A DNA stretch of 64,000 bases from the NCBI RefSeq assembly GCF_002798305.1, contig NZ_PCGR01000005.1, positions 42,500 to 106,499 of the forward strand. The letters run 5' to 3'. This document shows positions 1 to 9,552 of this stretch, one piece after another. Numbering within the stretch: position 1 is the stretch's first letter; each line of letters opens with the position of its first letter. This DNA is from Chryseomicrobium excrementi. GTDB lineage: Bacteria; Bacillota; Bacilli; Bacillales_A; Planococcaceae. The notes under the pieces were generated by a model, which did no database searches, was not told the origin of the DNA, and was given only the letters and a program-made list of their open reading frames with translations. Position numbers and translations under genes: made by a program.

Positions 1-19
1 GTGGGTACTCCTTAAAATG

Positions 20-49
20 AACTGTGGATTTTCACAGTTTATTTTTTTT
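20..49 (+). terminator. Intrinsic terminator of a gene upstream of the window
   Basis: A 7-bp stem (AACTGTG with CACAGTT) and a short loop are followed by a run of eight T. It probably ends a plus-strand gene lying before position 1. Nothing else is visible before the first gene. Confidence 0.7.
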
Positions 50-110
50 GAAAAAGATTTACCTTTTGCAATAGATTCCATACACTCAAATAAAAGGGGG
101 AGGCAGCGCA

Positions 111-1667
111 ATGACAACATATGATTCACTTTGGAAATCACAAATCATCCAAGAACCACAGGCCGTGGTCGACCAAGCCACAGTACTGCTATCCTCAGAA
201 GAAAACACTTTAGAAGAACAAGCAGAGCTCCATTATTGGGTTGCTCTCAGCCATCGCTATTTGACAAAGATGGATCAATGTCTTCATCATGCGTATGAAT
301 CCGAATATCGTTATGAAAAACTCAGTGATATTGATGGGTTGGCCAAAGTGACCAATCTTATTGGTGTCGTGTATTTTTATAATGGATATTATGAAAAAGC
401 TATACGCTATTTTTTTACAGCGAAGGATTTAGCGCAACAGCAACAGAACTTCCCTACACTATGCAGAATTGAAAACAACATCGGTGAAGTATATAGAGAA
501 ACGGAAGAGTTTGGGTTATCTGAACTTCATTACCAGCAAGCTTTAGACTATGCCAAACAATCTGAGGAGCCTTATTTTCAGGCAATCATTTTAGAAAATT
601 TAGGCCAGCTGTCTTATCATCATGATGAACTCGAGAAAGCAGAATGCTATTTATTTGAAAGCAGAGCTTTATTACAGACACTGCATGATCGGTCTGCTTT
701 AGCGGATGTCGAGAACAAACTCGGACTTGTCTTTATGAAAAGAGGACAGGTGGATCGAGCAGAAGAACATTTCCGAATGGCGTTTCAGCAGATACAGCCA
801 GACGGGAACCAACTGTATCTCACAGAGATATTAATGAACTTAGCAGAACTGTTAAGTGAGTATGATCAGAGTTATTTGGAACTTTTACAGGAAGCTGAAA
901 AGTCGGCTGTCTCTATAGAAGCGCATCATTTGTTAAAGAAAATCTATCAAAGACTTTCTAGTTACTTTGAGGAGAGACAAGACTACAAGACAGCCCTCTC
1001 TTACTACAAACTAGTTCATCAGACAGAACAGATAGTGGAGTCTTCTTCGATGCGTACCAAATTAGAATTACTTCGAGTCGAAGTCAATCATAGCCAAGAT
1101 TTGAATAAGATGAGTGCTTTAAATGAACAATTATCCTATGAAATTAACCAATTAAATGAAGAAGTGTATATGGACGAGTTGACTAAGGTGAAAAATCGTA
1201 AAGGATTGCATCAATATCTTGCATCTTCGCAAGCGGCCACTTATTTGCTTGCATTACTCGACATTGACCACTTTAAAATCTTCAATGACAGCCATGGCCA
1301 CCTCGCTGGCGATCATGCATTACATCAAGTGGCGCAGGCCTTACTCAGGGCGGTGACAACAGCATCATATGAGGCTTGTGTCGCTCGATTAGGTGGGGAA
1401 GAATTCATTGTCATAGTTCCAGTGCTCCAAGGCACGGATGTACAAAAAATCCTTACAGAGATTCAAAGAGAAATTCAAGTGTTAAAGCTTCCGTATTCGG
1501 AAGACAACAAAGCCCAAGTCGTCACAGTGAGCGGAGGGGCACTTGTAACCTCAGAAGATGTGAATGAACATTTCATGGAACTCTATAAAAAAATGGATGA
1601 ACTGTTGTATCAAGTGAAGCAGAATGGACGCAATCAAATTCTCTTGCAACAATTCCGACAAAACTAA
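111..1667 (+). CDS. TPR-repeat diguanylate cyclase (GGDEF domain)
   Basis: This 518-residue soluble protein has about 330 residues of TPR-like helical repeats (motifs such as GLAKVTNLIGVVYF and LCRIENNIGEVYRE), a short coiled linker and a C-terminal GGDEF domain from about residue 354. The domain keeps the substrate motif DIDHFKIFNDSHGHLAGD and a GGEEF signature at residues 428-432, so it is probably an active cyclase making c-di-GMP from two GTP. The inhibitory RxxD site five residues before GGEEF is absent (SYEA instead), so product feedback is not expected. The TPR part probably binds a protein or peptide signal. The start follows a strong Shine-Dalgarno (gggggagg). No transmembrane segment is seen. 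It stands alone, 73 bp before nos. Confidence 0.88.
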   Translation: MTTYDSLWKSQIIQEPQAVVDQATVLLSSEENTLEEQAELHYWVALSHRYLTKMDQCLHHAYESEYRYEKLSDIDGLAKVTNLIGVVYFYNGYYEKAIRYFFTAKDLAQQQQNFPTLCRIENNIGEVYRETEEFGLSELHYQQALDYAKQSEEPYFQAIILENLGQLSYHHDELEKAECYLFESRALLQTLHDRSALADVENKLGLVFMKRGQVDRAEEHFRMAFQQIQPDGNQLYLTEILMNLAELLSEYDQSYLELLQEAEKSAVSIEAHHLLKKIYQRLSSYFEERQDYKTALSYYKLVHQTEQIVESSSMRTKLELLRVEVNHSQDLNKMSALNEQLSYEINQLNEEVYMDELTKVKNRKGLHQYLASSQAATYLLALLDIDHFKIFNDSHGHLAGDHALHQVAQALLRAVTTASYEACVARLGGEEFIVIVPVLQGTDVQKILTEIQREIQVLKLPYSEDNKAQVVTVSGGALVTSEDVNEHFMELYKKMDELLYQVKQNGRNQILLQQFRQN

Positions 1668-1740
1668 TGGACATTTCTAAAGTCATCCTTTGCTTTTCGA
1701 GATCAACCTTCAGTACTATTAACAGTACGGAGGGAATCCT

Positions 1741-2793
1741 ATGAAGCAGAAAGCCTATGATTTTTTAACTTTATATTGTCGTGAACTAAACAAAGAGCCC
1801 GCCTTCTTTACAGAACGCTGGATGCAGATAGAATCCCAAATTGAAAACGAGGGAACTTATACGCTGACTGATGAAGAGCTCGACTATGGTTCCAAGGTTG
1901 CTTGGCGTAACAGCAACAAATGTATCGGCCGTCTTTTCTGGCAGACCATGCATGTCCATGATTATCGAAGATTGATTGAGCCAGAGGAAATTATGAAAGC
2001 TCTTGTCCATCACATTCAGTACGCAACCAATGGTGGCAAAATCAAACCTACGATTTCCATATTTCATCCAAGCGTCCGTATTTGGAATCACCAGTTGTTG
2101 CGATATGCCGGATATGAACGAGATGGAACCATTATTGGAGACTCAGACTCACTTGCCTTTACTAAAATCTGTGAAGAATTAGGATGGAAAGGTACAGGGA
2201 CGTCTTTTGAGCTATTACCTTTAGTAGTTCAAATCGGAGAAGCGCCACCATTTTGGACAGAAATCCCTAAAGACGTCGTGCTGGAAGTTCCGATTAGTCA
2301 TCCTGAAAATGATCAGTTTACAGAGCTTGAATTGAAATGGTATGCAGTTCCCATCATCTCTTCCATGAAATTAGAGGTTGGCGGCATCGAGTTTCCAGCA
2401 GCGCCGTTCAACGGATGGTATATGGGAACTGAAATTGGAGCTCGCAATCTGGCTGATGAACACCGCTATAATCAACTTCCGAAAGTGGCGGAGTTGTTTG
2501 AACTCAATCAACAATCGGCATCAAGCTTGTGGAAAGATCGAGCGCTAGTAGAACTTAATCTTGCGGTCTTGCACTCATTTAAAACTGCGGGTGTTAGTAT
2601 TGTCGATCACCATACAGCAGCTGTGCAGTTTAGACAATTTGAACAGCAAGAACAGAAGCAGGGGCGAGACGTGACAGGAATGTGGAGCTGGTTGATTCCA
2701 CCATTGTCTCCGGCAGCTACTCATGTTTTTCATAAGCCTTATAATAATCAGACGAAATCTCCAAATTTCTTCTATCAAAAAAATCCTTACTAA
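1741..2793 (+). CDS. nos: Nitric oxide synthase, oxygenase type
   Basis: This 350-residue protein matches the bacterial NOS oxygenase family, which oxidises L-arginine to citrulline and NO using heme and a pterin or folate cofactor, with electrons from general reductases because the reductase domain is absent. The heme-thiolate cysteine is C61 in WRNSNKCIGR. The substrate-site region GWYMGTEIGARNLADEHRYN is intact. Length is normal for the Bacillus enzymes. The start is ATG with gggagg-type spacing (tacggagggaatcct). Known roles in Bacillus are protection from oxidative stress and some antibiotics. It is followed directly by a structured repeat that probably ends its transcript. Confidence 0.95.
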   Translation: MKQKAYDFLTLYCRELNKEPAFFTERWMQIESQIENEGTYTLTDEELDYGSKVAWRNSNKCIGRLFWQTMHVHDYRRLIEPEEIMKALVHHIQYATNGGKIKPTISIFHPSVRIWNHQLLRYAGYERDGTIIGDSDSLAFTKICEELGWKGTGTSFELLPLVVQIGEAPPFWTEIPKDVVLEVPISHPENDQFTELELKWYAVPIISSMKLEVGGIEFPAAPFNGWYMGTEIGARNLADEHRYNQLPKVAELFELNQQSASSLWKDRALVELNLAVLHSFKTAGVSIVDHHTAAVQFRQFEQQEQKQGRDVTGMWSWLIPPLSPAATHVFHKPYNNQTKSPNFFYQKNPY

Positions 2794-2798
2794 ATAGA

Positions 2799-3006
2799 GG
2801 GTGGGACATAACTAGTATGTTTCACTAAAATAGTAGAGATGGATGATTTTAATAGAGTGCAGGGGTGACTCCAGCGGGGTTAAAAGCGGGAGCTGAGACC
2901 TTGGCTCAGCCCGCGCCCGCGGAACGCTTCCCCTGCACGTGATAGTATGTAATATAGGCAGTTTCTCAAAAGAGAAACTGCCTTTTCTAGGTTATGTCCC
3001 AACCAC
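2799..3006. repeat. Structured intergenic repeat, copy 1 (between convergent genes)
   Basis: A unit of about 208 bp is bounded by inverted arms (GTGGGACATAACTA and TAGGTTATGTCCCAAC). Inside are a second arm pair (GTGCAGGGG at 2857 and CCCCTGCAC at 2930), the core GTGACTCCAGCGGGG, a GCTGAG/CTCAGC hairpin, CCCGCGGAACGCTTCCCC, and a 10-bp hairpin (GGCAGTTTCT/AGAAACTGCC, 2957-2982) followed by TTTT. The GACTCC(A/T)GCGGG...GCTGAGACC...GGCTCAGC...CCCGCGGAA(A/C)GC layout resembles, from memory, a repeat scattered in Bacillaceae and Planococcaceae genomes. It lies between nos and a convergent gene and probably acts as a bidirectional terminator. Confidence 0.8.
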
Positions 3007-3013
3007 TTTTTCA

Positions 3014-4468
3014 TTAATAAGTCGTAACTTTAATCAATTTTTGGAATGTATAAATCCAACGTTGCCACCAGGTGAACTCATTTTGGTACTCATCTAGATT
3101 TACGGTGTACTCTGCGTCCTCGTTACTCCATAACCGTTCAAAGTAAGCAGTAAACTCACTCGACAAGTCACTTTCAAGTGGTGAAATGACGCGAATATTG
3201 GTTTCTAGGTTGTAATCATCCAACGTGCGCTCCGTATAATTGGCAGAACCACTTGAAATGATGGAACGGTCCGTTTGAATATGAATAGCTTTAGAGTGGT
3301 ATTGGCCCACTACTGTGTTATACCATCGAATTTCTAGCTTTCCATCCGTATCTTCGACAAGCTCTTGAGCAACGGGTCGGTTTGGCAGACCAGATTTTTG
3401 TCGTCCGAATGAGTTTTCATTTGGATCTAAAATCATGCGAACTTGAACACCTCGGTTTGCCGCGTCTATTAGTGCGTTGACTATGTCTCGTTTTGCAATA
3501 AAGAACATCATTAAGTCAATCCGGTCACCTTCTTGAGTCGCCTCAATATCTGTTAAGAGAGCATCCAAAATTTTCTTTTCCGTTAAGATTTGTCCCTCAT
3601 ACTCAAACTCTTCTTCTTGAGCTTCTTCATTCACTCGTGGAAGTTCAGGACCTCCTGAAAACTTTGTCACAGCTTCTTCTGATTCTAAGAGATCATTTAA
3701 TAGCGCTGCTCCAGTAAAACGAAGTGCGATATTCCCATGAAGGCCGCTTGCATCATGCGGGTTGGCTGAAGAAACCATGCCTTCTTTTTCCGTGATGACC
3801 ACTTTTCTGTGATTAGCTTTCACATTAAGTAAAGTGAGGTAGGAAGCTAAAGTCATCTTAGGAGCTTCACTTGCCATAGCATTAGGAATCCATCCATTAT
3901 CTCCGGTATCAAACCATTGAAAGAAAGTCCGGTAAAGTCCAGAGTAAATCGGAGTAGAGTCGCGAAGTGGATCAAGATTTGTATAGACAATTTCCACTCC
4001 TGCATCGCGCATTTTTTTAAACCACTCGTTCTCATAAGACCCGTACCCTCTGTTTATAGGATCTGTGATAAAGATGACGGGCATATCGGGATGTTGTTGT
4101 TTTTTTGTAGCCATAGCAGAGGAAAGGTCCTCTGCAATTGAAGGAAAGCCCTCGTCTTTTTCATAAAATCCGTCCATTAAAAACATATCCACCACTACAA
4201 ATTCTTCAGCGGAATCAATCATCTCGTAAATGGAATTGAAAATGTCATTATCTGTTTGTCGAGTATCACCTGTGTCATCCAGAGCATAGGTTAGATCTGT
4301 TACCATTTCAATTTCAGAAATAGGGTGTAAGTCTCCATTGTATGAAACACCATCAGGCAATGGCTTAAAGGTATGCCAAAGAATCATGCCAGCATAAATC
4401 ACAATTAGTACAGCTAGTAGTGAAAATACGATTCTTTTTCTCTTGGACCATCTCTTAAATCTCCCCAT
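3014..4468 (-). CDS. Membrane-anchored phospholipase D / cardiolipin synthase family protein
   Basis: This 484-residue protein has one N-terminal transmembrane segment (about residues 13-31, after a basic KRWSKRKR stretch) and two PLD-type catalytic motifs. The first is NHRKVVITEKEG...SSANP near residue 218. The second is YHSKAIHIQTDRS...GSANYTER near residue 390. Family members transfer phosphatidyl groups or hydrolyse phosphodiesters. The motifs deviate from HxKx4D: the first has Glu at the Asp position and the second has the Asp two residues late, so this is a divergent subgroup rather than a standard cardiolipin synthase. The substrate cannot be read from sequence. The gene is monocistronic. 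Confidence 0.8.
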   Translation of the reverse strand: MGRFKRWSKRKRIVFSLLAVLIVIYAGMILWHTFKPLPDGVSYNGDLHPISEIEMVTDLTYALDDTGDTRQTDNDIFNSIYEMIDSAEEFVVVDMFLMDGFYEKDEGFPSIAEDLSSAMATKKQQHPDMPVIFITDPINRGYGSYENEWFKKMRDAGVEIVYTNLDPLRDSTPIYSGLYRTFFQWFDTGDNGWIPNAMASEAPKMTLASYLTLLNVKANHRKVVITEKEGMVSSANPHDASGLHGNIALRFTGAALLNDLLESEEAVTKFSGGPELPRVNEEAQEEEFEYEGQILTEKKILDALLTDIEATQEGDRIDLMMFFIAKRDIVNALIDAANRGVQVRMILDPNENSFGRQKSGLPNRPVAQELVEDTDGKLEIRWYNTVVGQYHSKAIHIQTDRSIISSGSANYTERTLDDYNLETNIRVISPLESDLSSEFTAYFERLWSNEDAEYTVNLDEYQNEFTWWQRWIYTFQKLIKVTTY

Positions 4469-4535
4469 TTGTCATTCCTCTTCCCTAGTCATTATGTATA
4501 GTACTTTCTTATCACAAATACCCATTCCACCAAAC

Positions 4536-4564
4536 AAAAAAACGTGTACACAATGTGTACACGT
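4536..4564 (-). terminator. Intrinsic terminator of queT
   Basis: A perfect 10-bp stem (ACGTGTACAC/GTGTACACGT) with a 3-nt loop is followed, on the minus strand, by a T run. It overlaps the queT stop codon. Confidence 0.85.
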
Positions 4565-5049
4565 CAGTTTAAAAGAGTCGCAAGGTTTAAGCGTTTACCA
4601 AGAGCCTTTATGATAGGGATTCCGATCAGCATAACAATCAGTTCACCTGCGCCTACTGTTAACCAAGTCAAATAGAAAGGTAGTGCGTAGACGAGTACGA
4701 GTTCATAAGCAATGATAAAAGTAGTTAGAGTGAATACTACTGCTGTTACTATCATTTTATGAGTCTCAGATTTAAGGCGAGGGATGATCAATAGTACAAC
4801 ACCAAGTGAGATGACAGAATGTGCAACACCAAACGTCAAATCATAAATCCCTAAAGGTGAAAACAGATTGGTAATAAATACACCGGCTACGATTCCAAAG
4901 AAGTATCGTTTGTTAAAAACGATCAAGTGATTGAACATCTCGGCGATACGAAATTGAAGATTTCCGAAAGCAAGTGCTGGAATGGCCAACGAGACAGCTA
5001 CATAAAGCGCTGCGATGATCGCATTCACTGTTAAAGTTTTCATTTTCAT
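4564..5049 (-). CDS. queT: Queuosine precursor ECF transporter, S component QueT
   Basis: This 161-residue integral membrane protein has about five or six hydrophobic helices and the QueT signature NLQFRIAEMFNHLIVFN with DLTFGVAHSVISLG. QueT binds a queuosine precursor such as preQ1 and works with the shared ECF energising module, which is not encoded here. The start chosen is the ATG at 5049, nine bases after AAGGAG; the longer frame upstream would translate through the riboswitch and is rejected. The preQ1 riboswitch in its leader supports the substrate. Confidence 0.92.
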   Translation of the reverse strand: MKMKTLTVNAIIAALYVAVSLAIPALAFGNLQFRIAEMFNHLIVFNKRYFFGIVAGVFITNLFSPLGIYDLTFGVAHSVISLGVVLLIIPRLKSETHKMIVTAVVFTLTTFIIAYELVLVYALPFYLTWLTVGAGELIVMLIGIPIIKALGKRLNLATLLN

Positions 5050-5058
5050 ATTTCTAAG

Positions 5059-5097
5059 CTCCTTAGTTTTTTTACGTGGGAGGTTCTCGAACCACGA
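5059..5097 (-). promoter_or_regulatory. preQ1-I riboswitch controlling queT
   Basis: On the minus strand the sequence CGTGGTTCGAGAACC, then TCCCACG, then an A-rich tail AAAAAAACTAAGGAG, has the class I preQ1 aptamer layout: a small stem-loop with an A-rich 3' strand that enters the pseudoknot. The tail contains the AAGGAG ribosome site of queT, so control of translation is expected, with preQ1 hiding the site. Confidence 0.9.
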
Positions 5098-5111
5098 ATT
5101 CACAAATGTTG

Positions 5112-5140
5112 ATTTTACAACAAATCAGAATGCTCGTCAA
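5112..5140 (-). promoter_or_regulatory. SigA-type promoter of queT
   Basis: TTGACG and TAAAAT are separated by 17 bp on the minus strand. The predicted start lies just before the preQ1 aptamer. Confidence 0.75.
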
Positions 5141-5188
5141 TAAAGGTTTAATACAGGTGAATAAGAGAAAAAAATAGAAACAAAGTAG

Positions 5189-5217
5189 TTGAAGTTTTAT
5201 ACCCCCTATGGTATATT
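5189..5217 (+). promoter_or_regulatory. Promoter of the cst operon with a CstR/CsoR-type operator
   Basis: TTGAAG (5189) and TATATT (5212) are 17 bp apart. The spacer and -10 overlap the pseudo-palindrome TATACCCCCTATGGTATA (5198-5215), which has the TACC(C)n...GGTA form bound by CsoR-family repressors. The CstR-like repressor is encoded two genes downstream, so persulfide-responsive autoregulation is inferred. Confidence 0.8.
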
Positions 5218-5260
5218 CTCAATAACAACAAATTAATTTGATTAACGGAGGTTTTCAATC

Positions 5261-6652
5261 ATGTTATTTCGTTCCTTTTTCGATGAAAAGTTAGCACAAT
5301 ATACGTACTTAGTAGGATGCCAACGAACAGGAGAAGCGTTAGTCATTGATCCAGCACGTCAAGTGGATGAGGTAGTGGAAGCAGCTAAAAAAGAAGGACT
5401 CCATATAACAGCTGCAACAGAAACACATATCCACGCCGATTTTGTATCAGGTTCACGTCAATTAGCAGAACAATATGGAGTCAAGTTGTACTTGTCTGAC
5501 GAAGGCGATGAAAATTGGAAGTATGGCTACACAGACGGCTTGAATGTAGAGCTTTTAAAAGATGGATCTAAATTTTCAATTGGAAACATCGATTTTGAAG
5601 TCATGCATACCCCGGGGCATACCCCAGAGAGCATTTCATTTGTCTTAACAGACCGGGGAGGCGGCGCATCAAAACCGATGGGAATCTTTACAGGTGACTT
5701 CGTATTTGTAGGAGATGTGGGTCGTCCAGATTTACTTGAAAAAGCAGCTGGTGCTGCCGGAACTGCAGATTCAGGAGCACGTGACATGTATCGATCGGTT
5801 CAGCGCTTCAAAGAATTACCCGACTACTTGATGGTTTGGCCAGCACATGGTGCGGGTTCTGCATGTGGGAAGTCACTTGGAGCAGTTCCCTCTTCAACAG
5901 TAGGTTATGAAAAGCAATTCAACTGGGCTATGCAAATCAATGATGAACAAGCTTTTGTTGATGAACTATTAAAAGATCAACCTGAAGCACCTATTTATTT
6001 TGCGGAAATGAAAAAAGTAAACAAAATCGGTCCTGCGGTCTTACAACAAGACAAACGAGTCCCTGATTTTTCTGCACAAGAGGTTAAAGAGGCACTATCG
6101 CAAGAAAAAACTTTAGTCATTGATACGCGTCCTGCTACAATCGCAGAAAAAACGCTTTTACCAGGTTCGATCAATGTTCCTTATAACAAATCGTTCACTA
6201 ACTGGGTTGGCTGGCTTGCAAACTATGATGAAGATTTAGTCATTATCGGAGAACCATACGAGAAAGAAGAAATCCTAGAATCTCTTCAATCCATTCACTT
6301 TGATCGAATCGTTGGGTATGCTTCTGTTGATGTTGCTGCAGAATGGGAGGAACACGACTCTTACGAAACCTTGACCGTTAACGAGTTTACGGAACAAGCA
6401 AAAAAACAAGACACTTATGTACTCGATGTACGAAATGACGTGGAATGGGGAGATGGTCATTTAGAAGAAGCCCATCATCATTTCTTAGGAAAAATTCGTG
6501 ACACAGAATTACCTAAAGACAAAACACTTCTTGTCTACTGTCAAGGTGGTGCTCGCTCTGCAATCGCTTCTAGCGTACTGAAATCTCGTGGGTTTGAAGA
6601 TGTAAAACACATGGCAGGCGGTTATGGCGCCTACCTACGTGAACAAAACTAA
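5261..6652 (+). CDS. cstB: Persulfide dioxygenase-sulfurtransferase, CstB-like (MBL-rhodanese fusion)
   Basis: This 463-residue three-domain protein carries an N-terminal metallo-beta-lactamase fold with the iron-binding THIHADF motif near residue 56 and MHTPGHTPES. A degenerate rhodanese domain follows, in which the catalytic loop reads IIGEPYE and lacks cysteine. An active rhodanese domain with C427 in YCQGGARS is last. The layout matches staphylococcal CstB, which oxidises low-molecular-weight persulfides with O2 and handles sulfane sulfur, ending in thiosulfate. It is the first gene of a four-gene unit with glutaredoxin, CstR and a membrane rhodanese. Alternative: an ETHE1-type persulfide dioxygenase fusion of slightly different substrate range. 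Confidence 0.9.
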   Translation: MLFRSFFDEKLAQYTYLVGCQRTGEALVIDPARQVDEVVEAAKKEGLHITAATETHIHADFVSGSRQLAEQYGVKLYLSDEGDENWKYGYTDGLNVELLKDGSKFSIGNIDFEVMHTPGHTPESISFVLTDRGGGASKPMGIFTGDFVFVGDVGRPDLLEKAAGAAGTADSGARDMYRSVQRFKELPDYLMVWPAHGAGSACGKSLGAVPSSTVGYEKQFNWAMQINDEQAFVDELLKDQPEAPIYFAEMKKVNKIGPAVLQQDKRVPDFSAQEVKEALSQEKTLVIDTRPATIAEKTLLPGSINVPYNKSFTNWVGWLANYDEDLVIIGEPYEKEEILESLQSIHFDRIVGYASVDVAAEWEEHDSYETLTVNEFTEQAKKQDTYVLDVRNDVEWGDGHLEEAHHHFLGKIRDTELPKDKTLLVYCQGGARSAIASSVLKSRGFEDVKHMAGGYGAYLREQN

Positions 6653-6672
6653 TTTAGAAAGAAGGAACTACT

Positions 6673-7187
<515 letters not shown>

Positions 7188-7198
7188 GGGATTTTGAA

Positions 7199-7552
7199 AT
7201 GGAATGGATTTTTATCGCGGCGATTGTAGGGTTTATCGCATGGCGCATGATGGGATCAAAAAATGTACCATCCATCAACACACAAGATTTAAAAAACGTA
7301 TTACAAGATAATAGCAAACAGTTTATCGATGTTCGAACTCCTGCTGAATACAAAGGGCGTCACATCAAACAATTCAAAAATATGCCCCTAAATACGTTAC
7401 CAAACCAACTTGGCAAGCTCGACAGAGAAAAAGAAACCATCGTCATCTGCCAGTCTGGTATGAGAAGTTCACGTGCATGCCAAATTTTGAAGCAAGCAGG
7501 TTTTACAAATGTAACCAACGTTCGTGGCGGAATGAGTCAGTGGAACGGTTAA
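7199..7552 (+). CDS. Membrane-anchored single-domain rhodanese
   Basis: This 117-residue protein begins with a transmembrane segment (WIFIAAIVGFIAW), followed by one rhodanese domain with C84 in CQSGMRSS and the FIDVRTPAEYKGRHI entry motif. It should accept or donate sulfane sulfur at the inner membrane face. It is 11 bp after cstR and is the last gene of the persulfide unit. Similar anchored rhodaneses occur in many Bacillales; the acceptor is not known. Confidence 0.88.
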   Translation: MEWIFIAAIVGFIAWRMMGSKNVPSINTQDLKNVLQDNSKQFIDVRTPAEYKGRHIKQFKNMPLNTLPNQLGKLDREKETIVICQSGMRSSRACQILKQAGFTNVTNVRGGMSQWNG

Positions 7553-7605
7553 GCATTTTATTTTGAAGTTGAGCTTTATAGGTCTAGACTAAGAGAGGAA
7601 AGGTC

Positions 7606-8601
7606 GTGAAATTAATGACTAAACTCTCTTTTTTAGATTTAGCTTCTGTGCGAGAAAATGAGACCTCAGCAGACAGCTTCCAACATAGCAAAAGATTAGT
7701 CCAACAAGCAGAACAATTAGGGTATCACCGCTACTGGGTAGCAGAACACCACAACATGCAAGGTGTTGCGAGCTCTGCAACTTCAGTATTGATTGGCTAT
7801 CTAGCGGGCCATACGAACTCGATTCGCATTGGAGCAGGGGGCATCATGCTTCCGAATCACGCGCCATATGTGATTGCAGAACAATTTGGTACATTAGATG
7901 CCATGTATCCAGGAAGAATCGATTTAGGACTTGGTCGAGCACCAGGAACAGATATGATGACGGCTCGGGCATTGCGACGAGATCATCAAGGAGCCGACGA
8001 TTTTCCTGAACTCGTTTCTGAGCTCTTGCATTACTTGGCTCCAGTTGATGAAAGTCGCATACCAGCCGTAATGGCAGTGCCAGGAGCTGGTGCAGACGTT
8101 CCTGTATGGTTGCTTGGGTCGAGTACGTTCAGTGCGCGACTTGCAGCTCAAATGGGTCTTCCATTTGCGTTTGCAAGCCATTTTGCGCCGGATCAATTGA
8201 TGCAAGCCCTTGAACTGTATTACCGCAATTTTAAACCGTCATCTTATTTAGATCAACCATATGCGATGGCAGCAGTCAATGTGGTGGCAGCTGCTTCGGA
8301 TGAAGAAGCGGAGCAACTAAGCACCACTCTCATCCAACAGTTCTTATCTATCATTCGAGGGCACAAGCACAAGATGCGTCCGCCTATTGCGATGGATCAG
8401 TTAGATTGGACGCCGTCTGAGCAAATGATGGTGGAGCGTACGGTTAGAGCTCGAATTGTAGGTTCTGAAGAGACCGTGCGTGAGCAATTGGAAGCGTTCA
8501 AAAAACAGACAGGTGTGCAAGAAATCATGATCAGTACTCCGATTTACGATGTTGAAAAACGTCTAGAATCCATGGCTATCACGATGAATGCTACAAAATA
8601 A
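7606..8601 (+). CDS. LLM-class flavin-dependent oxidoreductase (luciferase-like)
   Basis: This 331-residue TIM-barrel monooxygenase of the luciferase-like family has typical motifs: [51 protein letters not shown]. It uses reduced FMN; the substrate is unknown. It starts at GTG 7606 after gagagg; ATG 7615 is an alternative. It lies 53 bp after the rhodanese gene, so it may be the distal gene of the cst transcript or have its own promoter. A terminator follows at once. Confidence 0.85.
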   Translation: MKLMTKLSFLDLASVRENETSADSFQHSKRLVQQAEQLGYHRYWVAEHHNMQGVASSATSVLIGYLAGHTNSIRIGAGGIMLPNHAPYVIAEQFGTLDAMYPGRIDLGLGRAPGTDMMTARALRRDHQGADDFPELVSELLHYLAPVDESRIPAVMAVPGAGADVPVWLLGSSTFSARLAAQMGLPFAFASHFAPDQLMQALELYYRNFKPSSYLDQPYAMAAVNVVAAASDEEAEQLSTTLIQQFLSIIRGHKHKMRPPIAMDQLDWTPSEQMMVERTVRARIVGSEETVREQLEAFKKQTGVQEIMISTPIYDVEKRLESMAITMNATK

Positions 8602-8602
8602 A

Positions 8603-8638
8603 AGTTCGGAAGCTCCACGAGGGCTTCCGAACTTTTTT
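8603..8638. terminator. Bidirectional terminator between LLM oxidoreductase and dapF
   Basis: The stem AGTTCGGAAGC / GCTTCCGAACT is followed by TTTTTT on the plus strand and serves convergent genes on both sides. Confidence 0.85.
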
Positions 8639-9488
8639 ATATATTCACTTCGATTTCTCCCGTGAACACAGTTGTGGCCGGACCGCGCATGTAGATAGTC
8701 TCCTCTGAATAATAGATGTCAAGATCTCCACCCAGGAGATGGACCGTGATCCAACTCTCGGGTTTACAATGACCAGTTACTACAGCGGCGGCGACTGCTG
8801 CGCAGGCTCCTGTTCCGCAAGCCAGTGTTTCTCCAGAACCTCTTTCCCAAACTCGCATGGAGATTTCAGTAGGGGAATGGACAACGACAAACTCTGTATT
8901 AATTCTCTCTGGAAAGGCAGGGTGAAGTTCAAAGATAGGTCCTAGACTAGGAAGATGGAGTGATTCGATCTCTTCCATAAAAAGAACTCCGTGTGGATTT
9001 CCCATACTTAGGGTTGTAATTGGAAAAGTTCCTTGTGAAGTTTCAAATGGATGGGCGATCCACTGGTCTTCGTTACTGCTTACTGGAATTTCAGGAAGAG
9101 CAAAGCTAGCTGGTCCCATATCTACAGTGGCTATGCTTTCTACTGGCGTCACAGAATTCATGACAATCGTTTTAGTACCGCTCAACGTATCGATTAAAAG
9201 AGTTTCTTTTTCAGCGATTTTCGCATCGACGATATATTTGGCAACACAACGAATCGCATTGCCACACATCCGTCCCTCACTTCCGTCTGCATTGTACATA
9301 CGCATGCGGGCATCTGCACCTTCTACTGGATCGATAATCACAAGTCCATCTCCCCCAATACCAAAGTGGCGGTCTGCCAGCTGAATGGCCAATTGTTCGG
9401 CTTGTTTAGCATCTAACTTATAATCAAACCCATTGATATAGACGTAATCATTACCGGCTCCTTGCATCTTGGTGAATGATAGTTTCAT
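8637..9488 (-). CDS. dapF: Diaminopimelate epimerase
   Basis: The protein interconverts LL- and meso-diaminopimelate for lysine and peptidoglycan synthesis. It is 283 residues from the ATG at 9488, which follows GAGG with 8-bp spacing; the eight extra upstream residues of the longer frame are unlikely. Both catalytic cysteines are present: C75 in GRMCGNAIRC and one in GETLACGTGAC. The opening GAGNDYVYING is typical. Length is normal. It is a single gene between terminators. Confidence 0.95.
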   Translation of the reverse strand: MKLSFTKMQGAGNDYVYINGFDYKLDAKQAEQLAIQLADRHFGIGGDGLVIIDPVEGADARMRMYNADGSEGRMCGNAIRCVAKYIVDAKIAEKETLLIDTLSGTKTIVMNSVTPVESIATVDMGPASFALPEIPVSSNEDQWIAHPFETSQGTFPITTLSMGNPHGVLFMEEIESLHLPSLGPIFELHPAFPERINTEFVVVHSPTEISMRVWERGSGETLACGTGACAAVAAAVVTGHCKPESWITVHLLGGDLDIYYSEETIYMRGPATTVFTGEIEVNI

Positions 9489-9552
9489 GTGGTCGCCTCG
9501 TTTCTTTTGCATTGTTTAGTCTATTGTAGTGGATAGAAGGCGAAGAAGAAAT

